Below are positions 1 through 8,457 of a stretch of 64,000 bases of DNA, piece by piece. Under the pieces are notes generated by a model. That model was not told the origin of the DNA and did no database searches. It saw only the letters and a list, made by a program, of their open reading frames with translations. Each line of letters begins with the position of its first letter. The first letter of the stretch is position 1. Origin of the DNA: Lachnospiraceae bacterium (GTDB taxonomy: Bacteria; Bacillota; Clostridia; Lachnospirales; Lachnospiraceae); contig JAFLSY010000001.1 of assembly GCA_022510745.1 (NCBI GenBank), positions 235,042 to 299,041 of the forward strand, read 5' to 3'. The translations under genes were made by a program, and so were the position numbers.

Positions 1-504
1 GGAGTGTATGAGCGACAGGGAGAGTATGAAAAGGCGGAAGAGTTGTATAAAAAGAGCCTGAATATACGTGAAAGGATGCTTGGGGAAGACCATCCAGATA
101 CCGCCACCTGCTATAATAATCTGGCAGGAGTGTATGAGCGACAGGGAGAGTATGAAAAGGCGGAAGAGTTGTATAAAAAGAGCCTGAATATACGTGAAAG
201 GATGCTTGGGGAAGACCATCCAGATACCGCCACCTGCTATAGTAATCTGGCAGGAGTGTATAAGAGGCGGGGGGAGTATGAAAAGGCGGAAGAGTTGTAT
301 AAAAAGAGCCTGAATATACGTGAAAGGGTGCTTGGGGAAGACCATCCAGATACCGCCACCTGCTATAATAATCTGGCAGTAGTGTATAAGAGGCGGGGGG
401 AGTATGAAAAGGCGGAAGAGTTGTATAAAAAGAGCCTGAATATACGTGAATGAGTGCTTGGGGAAGACTACCTAGATACTACGATTATCTATAATAATCT
501 GGCA
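1..504 (+). repeat. Four tandem 126-bp repeats encoding TPR units
   Basis: Near-identical units begin at 1, 127, 253 and 379, with a diverged fifth from 505. The period of 126 bp equals exactly 42 codons, so copy-number change by recombination would keep the reading frame. Units differ mainly in ERQ versus KRR and in single codons, which suggests recent duplication or gene conversion. Confidence 0.9.
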
Positions 505-676
505 TATTTATATTTTATTCAGGGTGAATATAGAAGATCATTGTCTTATTACATCAAAGCATATGAAATTTTAGTATTTAGACTTGAGGAAAACAACCCC
601 CAATACACAAATTGTTTATGAAAACATGGAAGCAGTGTATTCTAATATGAATCCGAATAGTAATTATAAACAGTAG
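1..676 (+). pseudogene. TPR-repeat (kinesin-light-chain type) protein, broken, 5' end outside window
   Basis: Tandem 42-residue tetratricopeptide units of the kinesin-light-chain type (each with GEYEKAEELYKKSLNI and LGEDHPDTATCYNNLA) fill the first 450 bases. Such units normally form a protein-binding superhelix. The frame is closed by TGA at 451-453, where the other units have AGG, yet TPR-like sequence (VLGEDY, then YNNLAYLYFIQGEY) continues in the same frame after it. A second lesion sits at the run of five C at 597-601: past it, the sensible ending VYENMEAVYSNMNPNS lies in another frame and stops at 674-676. I infer one longer gene broken by a nonsense change and a frameshift. The left end is cut by the window, so total length is unknown. 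A shortened product ending at 453 could still be made. Confidence 0.75.
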
Positions 677-840
677 TTAGATGTAGAGATGATAGAATTT
701 TAAGTTAAAAGCACAGTTACTTTGAAAAAAGGTGATTTTCAAGAGAGAGGATCTGTCTAAAAAACTAACTGCTCAGTCTCAGTGCGAAGGTGGTTTAGGA
801 ACCACCAATGATATAAAAATATAATATGGGATATTTATTT

Positions 841-885
841 CTGGTCTATATTAAAGAATGTTTTTTTAATGTAGACCAGTTTTTA
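841..885 (+). terminator. Rho-independent terminator
   Basis: A long hairpin has arms CTGGTCTATATTAAA and TTTAATGTAGACCAG, followed by a T run. A smaller hairpin (GGTGGTT/AACCACC) lies at 788-805. They sit in the 352-base gap between the broken TPR gene and the Xre gene. I see no gene in that gap. Confidence 0.7.
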
Positions 886-1028
886 TGTAAAGAGTGAAGA
901 TTATATTTGAAGTAAAGATTATTTTAATATGTCAAAATAGTGAATAAAAACTCATATAATGATGAATTGTAGTTGCATTGACGGTATTCAAGGTGAATTT
1001 TAAAATAATAATTATAGGGGGAATTCAG

Positions 1029-1364
1029 ATGAACCAATCAATAAGTGCGTTAGGTAATGCTGTACGCATAACGAGGAAAAATAAGCATTTATCACAGGAG
1101 GCGTTAGCTGAGAGGATTGGTGTTTGTAAAAGAACAATTATTGATATAGAAAATAATGCTGGTAATCCGAAGTTTGAAGTATTGTATCCGTTAGTGAGAG
1201 AACTGGATTTGCCACTTTATCAAGTTTTTTATCCAGAGGCACCAGTAAATTTAGAGATGAAGAGCATGCTTATAAAAGAACTGAGTGATTGTACAGACTA
1301 TGAAATGAAAGCTATTTTATCTGTTGTTAAAAGTCTACGATACACATTGAAAAATGTTAAGTAG
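1029..1364 (+). CDS. Xre-family helix-turn-helix regulator
   Basis: A 111-residue protein with a Cro/CI-type helix-turn-helix near the N-terminus: LGNAVRITRKNKHLSQEALA, then ERIGVCKRTIIDIEN. The second half is short and helical, perhaps for dimerisation. I start it at the ATG at 1029 because a clear AGGGGG ribosome binding site at 1016-1021 precedes it; the longer frame from 978 lacks one. Such proteins bind operator DNA and often control themselves or a mobile-element neighbour. The gene stands alone between the broken TPR gene and a transposase relic, so its target is unknown. AT-rich base use fits acquired DNA. Confidence 0.8.
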   Translation: MNQSISALGNAVRITRKNKHLSQEALAERIGVCKRTIIDIENNAGNPKFEVLYPLVRELDLPLYQVFYPEAPVNLEMKSMLIKELSDCTDYEMKAILSVVKSLRYTLKNVK

Positions 1365-1789
1365 ATTTTGGAGAAATAATAAAAAGGAATTTTAAAGCTT
1401 GATAAAGCTTAAGGGGCCAACAAATTATATCCAGATTTTTCTATATGTAATCATGGGCAGATTTGTACCGCTACATCTTATATCATTGATTGCACTCAAA
1501 AGACAATTTTGTATTGTAAAGGAAATCCTTGTAAAAATAAGTATATTGAATACAATCTTTAAAGTATTGGGTATTTTTGGTAAACTACATATAGGATAAT
1601 CTATATAATCCAGTGGATTGATGTTAAAATAAATATTGATCTAGGATTTTTTATGGCAAGATAAAAACTCTCACCGGAATGCAAAGTATTCATTAACAGA
1701 TTAATCAAGCGATAGGTGGGCAGACAAATTTCTGAGCCTATTAAGAGAAGGACTTGTTGACAAGAGAGTATGATGTTGGTGCTGTTCGC

Positions 1790-2277
1790 AGAGGATTTGG
1801 ATTTTTAGGAATAGATGGATATACCGCAATCCGAGTTTATCAGAATAATGTTTTATGAAAAGGATTTCAGTATGATTAGGAGAAGGATTGTTTTATTTGT
1901 GAAAAAGGAAAGGAATTGTAATTTAAGAGACTTGTTTTTAAAAGCGCAGTCAGAATTATTACTGGCTGTATGCATTCCCCCACAAGGAATGTTCAGGATG
2001 CCCACAAATAGGTATATATGAAATAGACCAAGGAAGTATAAGTATAAATGCGAGCGGCAATTATCGAGCATTTTACCAAAACAAGCAGAAATACCAGATT
2101 CTGGAGTGCTATTCAGCCATGCGGCCTCGAAAGATTTGATCGGAAGGGTCGTTTTCGGTTTTAAAAAGAGAACACAACTTAAAACGCATCCATAAGAGAG
2201 GGATTCTCTGGGCAACGGAAGAGTGCCTTCTTTCGGCTACAGCATTGAACCTAAAACAGATGGTAAAAGCAGTGTGA
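1790..2277 (+). pseudogene. IS1182-type transposase relic (C-terminal half)
   Basis: No open frame survives, but reading across frames gives a recognisable transposase ending: FQYD(stop)EKDCFICEKGKEL, then FKRLVFK, a Cys motif region KECSGCP, and finally GILWATEECLLSATALNLKQ before a stop at 2275-2277. The order EKDxFICPxGKEL, CxxCP and a C-terminal ALNLK helix is typical of IS1182-family DDE transposases. Several stops and frame changes show it is dead. The rest of 1365-2458 holds no supported gene. A short Cys-rich frame without a start at about 1413-1562 may be another fragment. Confidence 0.55.
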
Positions 2278-2458
2278 AAATACTGAATACCATCCGTTTA
2301 ATTATAATTTATTAATATAATCGTATAGATTATCGAAAAAAGAGTTTGTCAACAGGTCTAGAAAAGTCTATAAATGTTGATCTTCTATAATAATTGATAG
2401 GGAATAAACGAAAGTGTAGCATGGATACAAGATAATGGATAAGTTAATCTTTTTTATT

Positions 2459-2707
2459 CTAATTTTTCTTTCTAGGCAGAGATTTTGAAATTTCTTTGTA
2501 ACAACATCTTGAAGGAGTCCTCCCTACAATATAATCAATACTCACCCCATAGTAGTCAGCCAATTTGATAAAGACTTCTATGGGGATATTTATTTTGCCA
2601 AGTTCATATTTTGAGTAGGTGGTTTGCTTTATATTGAGGTAATCAGCTAATTCTTGTTGCTTTTTATCATTGTCTTCTCGTAAATTTCTGATATTTTCAA
2701 AAATCAT
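2459..2707 (-). CDS. Xre-family regulator, divergent from the acyltransferase pair
   Basis: An 82-residue helix-turn-helix protein: MIFENIRNLREDNDKKQQEL, then ADYLNIKQTTYSKYELGKI and DYYGVSIDYIVG, the standard layout of small Xre repressors. The start at 2707 is chosen because AGGAG lies just upstream on the minus strand; an earlier in-frame start at 2752 would lie inside the operator region. It is transcribed away from a phospholipid acyltransferase gene. The gap between them holds three copies of an inverted repeat, so I infer that this protein represses itself and the acyltransferases. The inducing signal is unknown. Confidence 0.85.
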   Translation of the reverse strand: MIFENIRNLREDNDKKQQELADYLNIKQTTYSKYELGKINIPIEVFIKLADYYGVSIDYIVGRTPSRCCYKEISKSLPRKKN

Positions 2708-2739
2708 GTCAAAACTCCTATATTTTTTATAATTATAAA

Positions 2740-2810
2740 AAAGTCTTGGCACGACTATTGAAAAATAGTCGCAACTCGACTATGATTTAAAATAGTCGCA
2801 TTACGACTAT
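2740..2810. promoter_or_regulatory. Three operator copies ATAGTCG-N5-CGACTAT
   Basis: Two perfect 19-bp inverted repeats lie at 2765-2783 and 2792-2810. A third lies at 2740-2758 with a perfect right half and a 5/7 left half. Start-to-start distances are 25 and 27 bp, so sites fall on roughly the same DNA face about two and a half turns apart. They fill the divergent intergenic region. Confidence 0.8.
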
Positions 2811-2832
2811 AATAAAATAGAGGAGAAAAATA

Positions 2833-3780
2833 ATGAAAAGTACGAGATTGCAGAGATTTATGACTGCTACAGAGGATACTTTCACGTCTGATATTGGTCT
2901 GAAAATACGAAAATCAATTAATTTTATATGGCGCCGGATATTAATATTAGGGATTAAAAGAAAAGTATATATTGAAAAGTATCCTAAACTTGAGAAAAAG
3001 AAAAAGTATATTTTTGTATGTAATCATTCGTTTGACGAAGATGTTATTTCTTTGATCCATACTATTGATAGAAATGTATATGTGCTAAATGGGTCAACAA
3101 ATCAAACAGAGCATAATCCAATATTCTATGCGCTGTGGGCAAATGGAATGATATATGTCAATCGCCAAGATACACAAAGCAGGAAAGATTCCTTATTGAA
3201 AATGAAGCGAGTGCTGCAAGCGGGTAATAGTGTAATGCTATTTTCAGAAGGAGGCTACAACAATACGGAAAATCAGTTGATTATGCCGCTGTTTCCTGGA
3301 GTATATCAACTTGCTGTAGATACAAATACAGAAATTGTCCCACTTATCACATTTAACGATATTGGAAGCAATGAAATATATCTCAGGGCCGATCCTCCCA
3401 TTGATATTTCCAAATACGAAAAATATGAGGGGATGGAAAAACTAAGGGATATTATGTCTACAATCGTATATGAGCTTATGGAAGCACATACACAACCGGT
3501 TAGCAGGGGAGATTTAGGAACAAATCCGCGTATGGATTATATGGAAGTACGTAGACAAGTATATGAGTGCCAAGAATGGTATAACGATGTTTGGGAAGAA
3601 GAACTGACCATGTACAGTGGACATGGGGTAACGACACCGCAACAGGCAAGGATGTATGTGGACAAAATTCAGATAAATATACAAAATGCAGGCGTGTTGG
3701 CGGATGTGCTTGCAAGAAGAGAAGAAGATAAACGTTATGATTTAGAGAAATATTTGAGAAATAACATAAAATTATGCTAA
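2833..3780 (+). CDS. PlsC-like 1-acylglycerol-3-phosphate acyltransferase
   Basis: A 315-residue protein of the lysophospholipid acyltransferase family, which moves an acyl chain onto a glycerophosphate backbone at the inner membrane face. Visible motifs are the catalytic HX4D (NHSFDED, about residue 62), the substrate-binding FSEGGYN (about 139), and PLFPGVYQLA with VPLI, which match blocks III and IV. The start has GAGGAG directly upstream. It lies just behind three operators and opens a two-gene unit with another acyltransferase. The last about 100 residues are outside the family core and unassigned. The two-acyltransferase arrangement suggests inducible lipid remodelling, which is inference. 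Confidence 0.85.
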   Translation: MKSTRLQRFMTATEDTFTSDIGLKIRKSINFIWRRILILGIKRKVYIEKYPKLEKKKKYIFVCNHSFDEDVISLIHTIDRNVYVLNGSTNQTEHNPIFYALWANGMIYVNRQDTQSRKDSLLKMKRVLQAGNSVMLFSEGGYNNTENQLIMPLFPGVYQLAVDTNTEIVPLITFNDIGSNEIYLRADPPIDISKYEKYEGMEKLRDIMSTIVYELMEAHTQPVSRGDLGTNPRMDYMEVRRQVYECQEWYNDVWEEELTMYSGHGVTTPQQARMYVDKIQINIQNAGVLADVLARREEDKRYDLEKYLRNNIKLC

Positions 3781-3941
3781 ATAAGGCAAAAACAAGTAAG
3801 TGGAGTGAGTAGTGCATAGGTCAACTATATTAGTCCACTTTATGAGAGGGAAAGAATTATCTTCTAAACACTTAAAAAGTTTCAAGAGCTATCTCAAACA
3901 CCCAATAGAAAGACGAATATTCTTGCTTGAAGGAGGACTCA

Positions 3942-4667
3942 ATGATAATAAAAGGATTTTGCCAACTTTTCCACCCACTGCTTATCTATATTATGAAAAG
4001 TCAACGGGAACAACGTAATCAGAAATTACATATTCTGAATGACCACCCTACATATACTGGAAAAAACGCTATTTATGTAGTGAATCATTCTTGTAAGCAT
4101 GATTTCCCAATTTCAGGCGAGGTAATAGGTAATCATACTTGTGTGTTGGCCGGAAAGCAAAAGTTGTATTTATCGGATTACATAGCATTTTTGTTGAATG
4201 GTGTAATCTGGGTGGATCGGGAATCTCGTGAAAGTAAAAAAGTAGCTTTCCAAAAAATGCTTTCATGTATGAGGAAAGGCCTAAACATGTGTGTTTTCCC
4301 AGAAGCTACATGGAATCTCACACCATCTAAGCCGATGTTGCCTATGTACTGGGGAGTAGTAGATTTAGCGAAACAGTCAGGTTGTCCAATTATTCCCTTG
4401 ATTTTGGAGTTTAGAGATAATGACTGTTATGCCTGGTTTGGGGAACCAATTTATTGTTTGCCGGATGATATGAAGAAAGACAAATTTACTAAACTAGAGG
4501 AGACAATGGCAACAATAAAGTGGAAAATATGGGAATTATTTCCTGTAGAAAAAAGAGATACTATAAATCTTAATGAGTGGAATCTTAAAGTTAAACAGAG
4601 ACTTTTGGAATATCCTATTTTGAATTATGAGTATGAAAAACAGTTCATTAGGGGCATGTCCAAATGA
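3942..4667 (+). CDS. Second PlsC-like acyltransferase
   Basis: A 241-residue acyltransferase-fold protein with HX4D as NHSCKHD, a second block GVIWVDRESRESK, the FPEATWN substrate block and PIIPLILEF. It is a paralogue of the preceding protein, shorter at the C-terminus. The ATG at 3942 is preceded by AAGGAGGA, so I reject the upstream TTG frame at 3927. It lies 161 bp after the first acyltransferase in the same direction, and the gap holds no convincing gene, so the two probably share a transcript. Substrate specificity cannot be read from the sequence. Confidence 0.85.
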   Translation: MIIKGFCQLFHPLLIYIMKSQREQRNQKLHILNDHPTYTGKNAIYVVNHSCKHDFPISGEVIGNHTCVLAGKQKLYLSDYIAFLLNGVIWVDRESRESKKVAFQKMLSCMRKGLNMCVFPEATWNLTPSKPMLPMYWGVVDLAKQSGCPIIPLILEFRDNDCYAWFGEPIYCLPDDMKKDKFTKLEETMATIKWKIWELFPVEKRDTINLNEWNLKVKQRLLEYPILNYEYEKQFIRGMSK

Positions 4668-4831
4668 AGGCGAGTGAGCATTCTTATATAACAAGCAAAA
4701 GAGAAAATCATGTAGTAAAAACAGTGAAAGTCCGCTTTTGTAAAAAGATTTTTTCAAAGTGAGAGAAACTGCTTAGAAAAACACACCCACTTAGGCCCAA
4801 TACTAAAGGTGATTCAAAAACTATAAAATGA

Positions 4832-4862
4832 AAGCTTCCGGTATTTCCCGGAAGCTTTTTTC
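4832..4862 (+). terminator. Rho-independent terminator between convergent genes
   Basis: Stem AAGCTTCCGG/CCGGAAGCTT with a short loop and a T run on the plus strand, ending the acyltransferase unit. The minus-strand side has a weaker T tract and could also end the blaR1 transcript. Confidence 0.85.
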
Positions 4863-4912
4863 TCCCACATTCTGCTGACAGCATTTACTGTCTTACCAGC
4901 CTCTCTGTCGTA

Positions 4913-7240
4913 TCATTCGGCAACAGTCTCTACACCTGTCAGCCCTCCGTTATTGTCATAAATCGTTTTTACGGTAATACCGCCTGATTCTGCGGAAGAG
5001 AAAGTAAACGCACCGCCGTCCGGAGTCAAATCAGCAAAGCGGCTGACCAGCTGCCCATTGTAGTACACATTTCCCGCCCCGCTGGCTCCCTCGGCTTCTA
5101 CATAAGTGATACCGAAGGAAGCGTACTTTTCAAAGAGCTCGGTAAAACTTGTACCAGACTCCGCCGCCGCGGTCCCTTCAGCTACAAAGGAGATTTCTGT
5201 GGTGGCATGGGACTGCATCTCCTGCAGGCCAGTGAGCTTGCCTCGCTCGTAGACAGCCTCCAAATCCACTGCGTCGGGGCCAAGGTACAGCCCACGCATG
5301 CTGTTGGCGATCCACACGCCCTTTTCCCCGTCAAAGATGCTGTGCACCGGCTTTCCCTGCCAGCTCATGCTGAGGGTCTGCTCATTGGCGCTGACGTCAA
5401 GTTGGTAGACCAGTCCGAAGGGCACGTAGGCCTGAAGCAGCGCTTCCGTCTCTGCCTCGTTTCGAGCAAAATCCTGAGTCATATCGGTGACCGCATCCAT
5501 CGAAGGGGGAAGGAAGGAACGGGCGTCAAATTCCGCCTGTGAATATTTCTCCAGTCCTGTCAGTGGTCCCATAGGATCGAAGCTGCCGTCGGCGTTTTCT
5601 ACACGCTCCCGCACCGTATGAACGTCGATCTCGCCCACAAACTCCGTGTCTGCATACTCCAGGCGAATCGCCATTGCGCCCGTACCGTCCAAATCCACAC
5701 CGTCGAGGAAATAGCGGACGCGCTGCCCGTTCCAGAACAGGGCATGTTCCGCCTCGTCCCATGTAAGACCGTATGGCGCGTACTGTGAGAAGTCCGCTGC
5801 AGTCGCGGTGCCCTCATGAACTCCCATCGCTATATCCGTTGGATTGTAGGACATGGCAAAGGACATACCAAACAGGTCACCTTCTCCGTATACCGTTTTG
5901 GAATACAGCATCCCTCTTCCAATATCCGCAAGAATACCCTCGTACATTGCGATTGTTTCATCTACCATTTCCTGTGTCCAGATAAATTCGCCCCGGCCGC
6001 TGGTCCAGCCCCATTCGCCGATCATTTCCTGCAGCAGGACTTTTTCATTTTCAAGCCAAGCTTTGTATTCATCATAGGTCCACCACTCCACTTTGGGGGA
6101 GGGAAAAAGGGCTTCAAATTCCTCGTCTGTCAGCGGCTCAAAGGTTTTGCCCCCGTCAAAGCTGTAATAGGTCTTGCCGTCCCGGGGATCGACATAGGAT
6201 GTCAACATATCGGTTCCAATATAGGTATCGGTTGCGTCCAACTTGCGGTCCAAATCTTCGGTAGACAGGTCCTCGTCAGTTTTTGCAGATGTGGCAAAGG
6301 CAGTCGTCACACCGACAACTAATACTGTTGCGGCAGTCAGCGCAACCAGTGAAGTCTTTTTTATTTTCATAATTGCAACAATCCTTTCTTCGATAGCGTT
6401 TTTACTAAAATTATTGCAGAGAGGGGTCAAACTGCTTCGGGTTTCCTCCATACGAATGAGGGTCATGGCATACGCTGATTTGGTGCACTCTCCAAACTTA
6501 CGAATCACCGCCTCATCGCAGGACAGTTCAATGTCCCGATTGGCAAGAACATACATGAGCCACACTGCCGGATTAAACCAGTGGACGCAAAGGGCAGCGG
6601 TCAGCACCAGCTTTGTCACGGCGTCGAAGCGGCGGATATGCACATACTCGTGGGCGAGCACATATTTCAGTGTATCCAAATCGTCCCAATCCGCAGTTTT
6701 CGGCATCAGAATGACCGGGCGGAACACACCATAGGTCAGAGGTGCCGAAATCCTGCCGGACTGCCGAATCTCAATGTTACGATGAATACGATGTTCGCTA
6801 AGCCATAGCTCCACGTGTTCATTGCGGGTGGGCAGAGAAGCCTTAAACTCCCTATGGCATTTTAAATAAGCCATAGCAAAGAATGCTGCACATGCCAGTG
6901 CGCCAACCATCCAGACAACGATCCATGGATTGACAAAAACGGTGGCCGTATTACCGGCAGAGGCCGCAGGCAGGGGAGTCATGTGATTCACCGGTACCAT
7001 GGGCGTGAATGGAACGGCAGGCATATCTTTTACCGCTTCTGTTGTCGGAGTAAATTGCGCTAACAACGAATAGAAACTAAAAGCGGAGCGAAGAGAATAG
7101 GGTATCAGCAGCCGCACCACCGCAACACCCCACAGCACCAAAAAGGTTTTTTTAGGGAGCTTATGGATGGTCAGCGCACGAATGACAGTAATGAACAAAA
7201 TCATCACAGCCCCGGCAAGGCTCATATATAGCAGGTTCAT
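4913..7240 (-). CDS. BlaR1/MecR1-type M56 metallopeptidase sensor
   Basis: A 775-residue membrane protease of the BlaR1 family. In known members an external signal activates the cytoplasmic M56 zinc protease, leading to loss of the BlaI repressor. The N-terminal third has several membrane segments (about 1-23, 30-50, 105-126, 205-228), the zinc motif HEYVH at residues 197-201, the downstream ELSCDEAVI that supplies the third ligand, and a further membrane segment near 297-318. The remaining about 450 residues would be extracellular. They do not show the penicillin-binding SxxK/SxN/KTG set of true BlaR1, so the ligand is probably not a beta-lactam. It overlaps the upstream blaI-like gene by 4 bases. 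Confidence 0.88.
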   Translation of the reverse strand: MNLLYMSLAGAVMILFITVIRALTIHKLPKKTFLVLWGVAVVRLLIPYSLRSAFSFYSLLAQFTPTTEAVKDMPAVPFTPMVPVNHMTPLPAASAGNTATVFVNPWIVVWMVGALACAAFFAMAYLKCHREFKASLPTRNEHVELWLSEHRIHRNIEIRQSGRISAPLTYGVFRPVILMPKTADWDDLDTLKYVLAHEYVHIRRFDAVTKLVLTAALCVHWFNPAVWLMYVLANRDIELSCDEAVIRKFGECTKSAYAMTLIRMEETRSSLTPLCNNFSKNAIEERIVAIMKIKKTSLVALTAATVLVVGVTTAFATSAKTDEDLSTEDLDRKLDATDTYIGTDMLTSYVDPRDGKTYYSFDGGKTFEPLTDEEFEALFPSPKVEWWTYDEYKAWLENEKVLLQEMIGEWGWTSGRGEFIWTQEMVDETIAMYEGILADIGRGMLYSKTVYGEGDLFGMSFAMSYNPTDIAMGVHEGTATAADFSQYAPYGLTWDEAEHALFWNGQRVRYFLDGVDLDGTGAMAIRLEYADTEFVGEIDVHTVRERVENADGSFDPMGPLTGLEKYSQAEFDARSFLPPSMDAVTDMTQDFARNEAETEALLQAYVPFGLVYQLDVSANEQTLSMSWQGKPVHSIFDGEKGVWIANSMRGLYLGPDAVDLEAVYERGKLTGLQEMQSHATTEISFVAEGTAAAESGTSFTELFEKYASFGITYVEAEGASGAGNVYYNGQLVSRFADLTPDGGAFTFSSAESGGITVKTIYDNNGGLTGVETVAE

Positions 7241-7608
7241 TTGCTCACCTCATCTAACTCACCAACAATCTGTTTCAGCTTTGCAATCTGTTCGGTTGAC
7301 AGTTTCTTTCGTCCGAGAAGAGCCGCAAAAAGCTTGTCAACGGAGCCGTCATAGAGTTTGCCGATCAGTTCGTCGGTTTCCGCTTCCTGTACCGCCTCCT
7401 TGGGAATCAGCGCATGACACAGAAAGTTCGGCTCCTCACGCCTGATTGCCCCCTTTGCAATACATTTCTTTATAACTGTGTAGGTGGTGTTCATGTTCCA
7501 CCCAATCTCTGCTTTGAGAATATCGGAAATCTGTTTTGCGGTCATATCACCTTCTTTCCACAAGATGCTCATGACCTTCAGCTCCGAATCAAAGAGTTTC
7601 ATTTCCAT
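7237..7608 (-). CDS. BlaI/MecI/CopY-family repressor
   Basis: A 123-residue winged-helix repressor: LFDSELKVMSILWKEGDMTA, then the recognition-helix region NTTYTVIKKCIAKGAIRRE and a C-terminal dimerisation part with LIGKLYDGSVDKLFAALL. Family members bind dyads as dimers and are released when the partner M56 protease is triggered. The ATGA overlap with the blaR1-like gene shows translational coupling. Three dyads lie directly upstream, so autoregulation is very likely. Length is normal for the family. Confidence 0.92.
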   Translation of the reverse strand: MEMKLFDSELKVMSILWKEGDMTAKQISDILKAEIGWNMNTTYTVIKKCIAKGAIRREEPNFLCHALIPKEAVQEAETDELIGKLYDGSVDKLFAALLGRKKLSTEQIAKLKQIVGELDEVSK

Positions 7609-7630
7609 ATGATCCCTCTCTTTCTTTCAC

Positions 7631-7699
7631 ACTACTGCAATAGTTTATGCTACATATACTACCACGATAGTGTGACTCTGTCAACACTATTCCAGTAGT
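7631..7699. promoter_or_regulatory. Three BlaI-type operators, ACTAY-N4-RTAGT
   Basis: Three 14-bp dyads lie at 7631-7644 (ACTACTGCAATAGT), 7658-7671 (ACTACCACGATAGT) and 7686-7699 (ACTATTCCAGTAGT). The outer arms ACTA/TAGT are constant and the centre varies. Start-to-start distances are 27 and 28 bp. The first begins 22 bp upstream of the repressor start codon. Confidence 0.85.
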
Positions 7700-7799
7700 T
7701 TGATCAAAAGCTTAGTAACTTATTGAATATTTGCGCAAGGCAGAACGATGTAGCAGGAACGCTTTTATATGTGGTATAATGTCCGCAAAGGGTAGAGGA

Positions 7800-7897
7800 A
7801 AATGTACATACAGAAAGATGCCGAGCTTGCTCGTGCAGATGTCTGTATGTACATTTGACGAGCGAAGCGACCTCGAAAAACCGAAGGTTTTTTGAGG
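7800..7897. repeat. Two long hairpins in an otherwise empty gap
   Basis: A perfect 14-bp inverted repeat (AAATGTACATACAG at 7800-7813, its complement at 7843-7856) encloses a small GAGC/GCTC stem. A second stem, CCTCGAAAAACC with GGTTTTTTGAGG, follows at 7871-7897. Apart from these and the three operators I see nothing in 7609-7951. The GAGCTTGCTC core recurs near 44045 and 59922. Confidence 0.6.
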
Positions 7898-7951
7898 CTC
7901 TGCCCGCAACTTGCAGAAATATAGAAGCAATGAGGATTTAAAGGTGATGAT

Positions 7952-8386
7952 ATGTATAAAGTTATGATAAGAGAGGTATCCGCAGATGATGCCGGTGAAA
8001 TCTGTGCAATATGCGGTGAAGATTTAGGCTATCCCTGTGAGCTATCTTTAGTTATGGAGAAAATTAAAAATATTGATGCCAATCGTGAGGCAGTATATGT
8101 TGCTTTGATAAATGAGATTGTAGTTGGATTCATTCATGTTGAGAAATATGACATACTGTATTCTGAAACAATGGCGAATATCCTAGGGTTAGCGGTCAAA
8201 GAAACATATCGACACAATGGTATTGGTAAAAAACTTTTACATGCAGCAGAAGAATGGGCAGCGGAGAATAAAATGAAAGCCATGAGATTGAATTCAGGTA
8301 TTTCAAGAACTGATGCCCATGATTTTTACAGACATCTTGGATATAATTTTGAAAACGAACAAATCCGTTTTGAGAAAAAGTTATAA
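7952..8386 (+). CDS. GNAT-family N-acetyltransferase
   Basis: A 144-residue GNAT acetyltransferase, which transfers acetyl from acetyl-CoA to an amine. The fold's signature is clear: IREVSADDAGEI as strand 1/helix 1, GLAVKETYRHNGIGKKLL as motif A with the acetyl-CoA loop R/QxxGxG/A (RHNGIG), then DAHDFYRHLGYNFE as motif B. It is close in style to aminoglycoside or ribosomal-peptide acetyltransferases, but the substrate cannot be assigned. The start has an AGGTGA site about 8 bases upstream. It is a single gene. Confidence 0.85.
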   Translation: MYKVMIREVSADDAGEICAICGEDLGYPCELSLVMEKIKNIDANREAVYVALINEIVVGFIHVEKYDILYSETMANILGLAVKETYRHNGIGKKLLHAAEEWAAENKMKAMRLNSGISRTDAHDFYRHLGYNFENEQIRFEKKL

Positions 8387-8457
8387 CCATAATAAGAATT
8401 CCAAAAGCAGAGGAGAATCGGGACATGAAATCCTCTAAAACGGGCAGGGAGGTATGT

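Noticed and set aside
1399..1599. Open frame of 66 codons
   Set aside because: No ribosome binding site, low-complexity hydrophobic product, and it lies in the relic-filled gap.
1853..2215. 120-codon minus-strand frame
   Set aside because: It is antisense to the transposase relic and has no family features or ribosome binding site.
5816..6322. 168-codon plus-strand frame inside the blaR1-like gene
   Set aside because: Antisense shadow of a well-supported gene.
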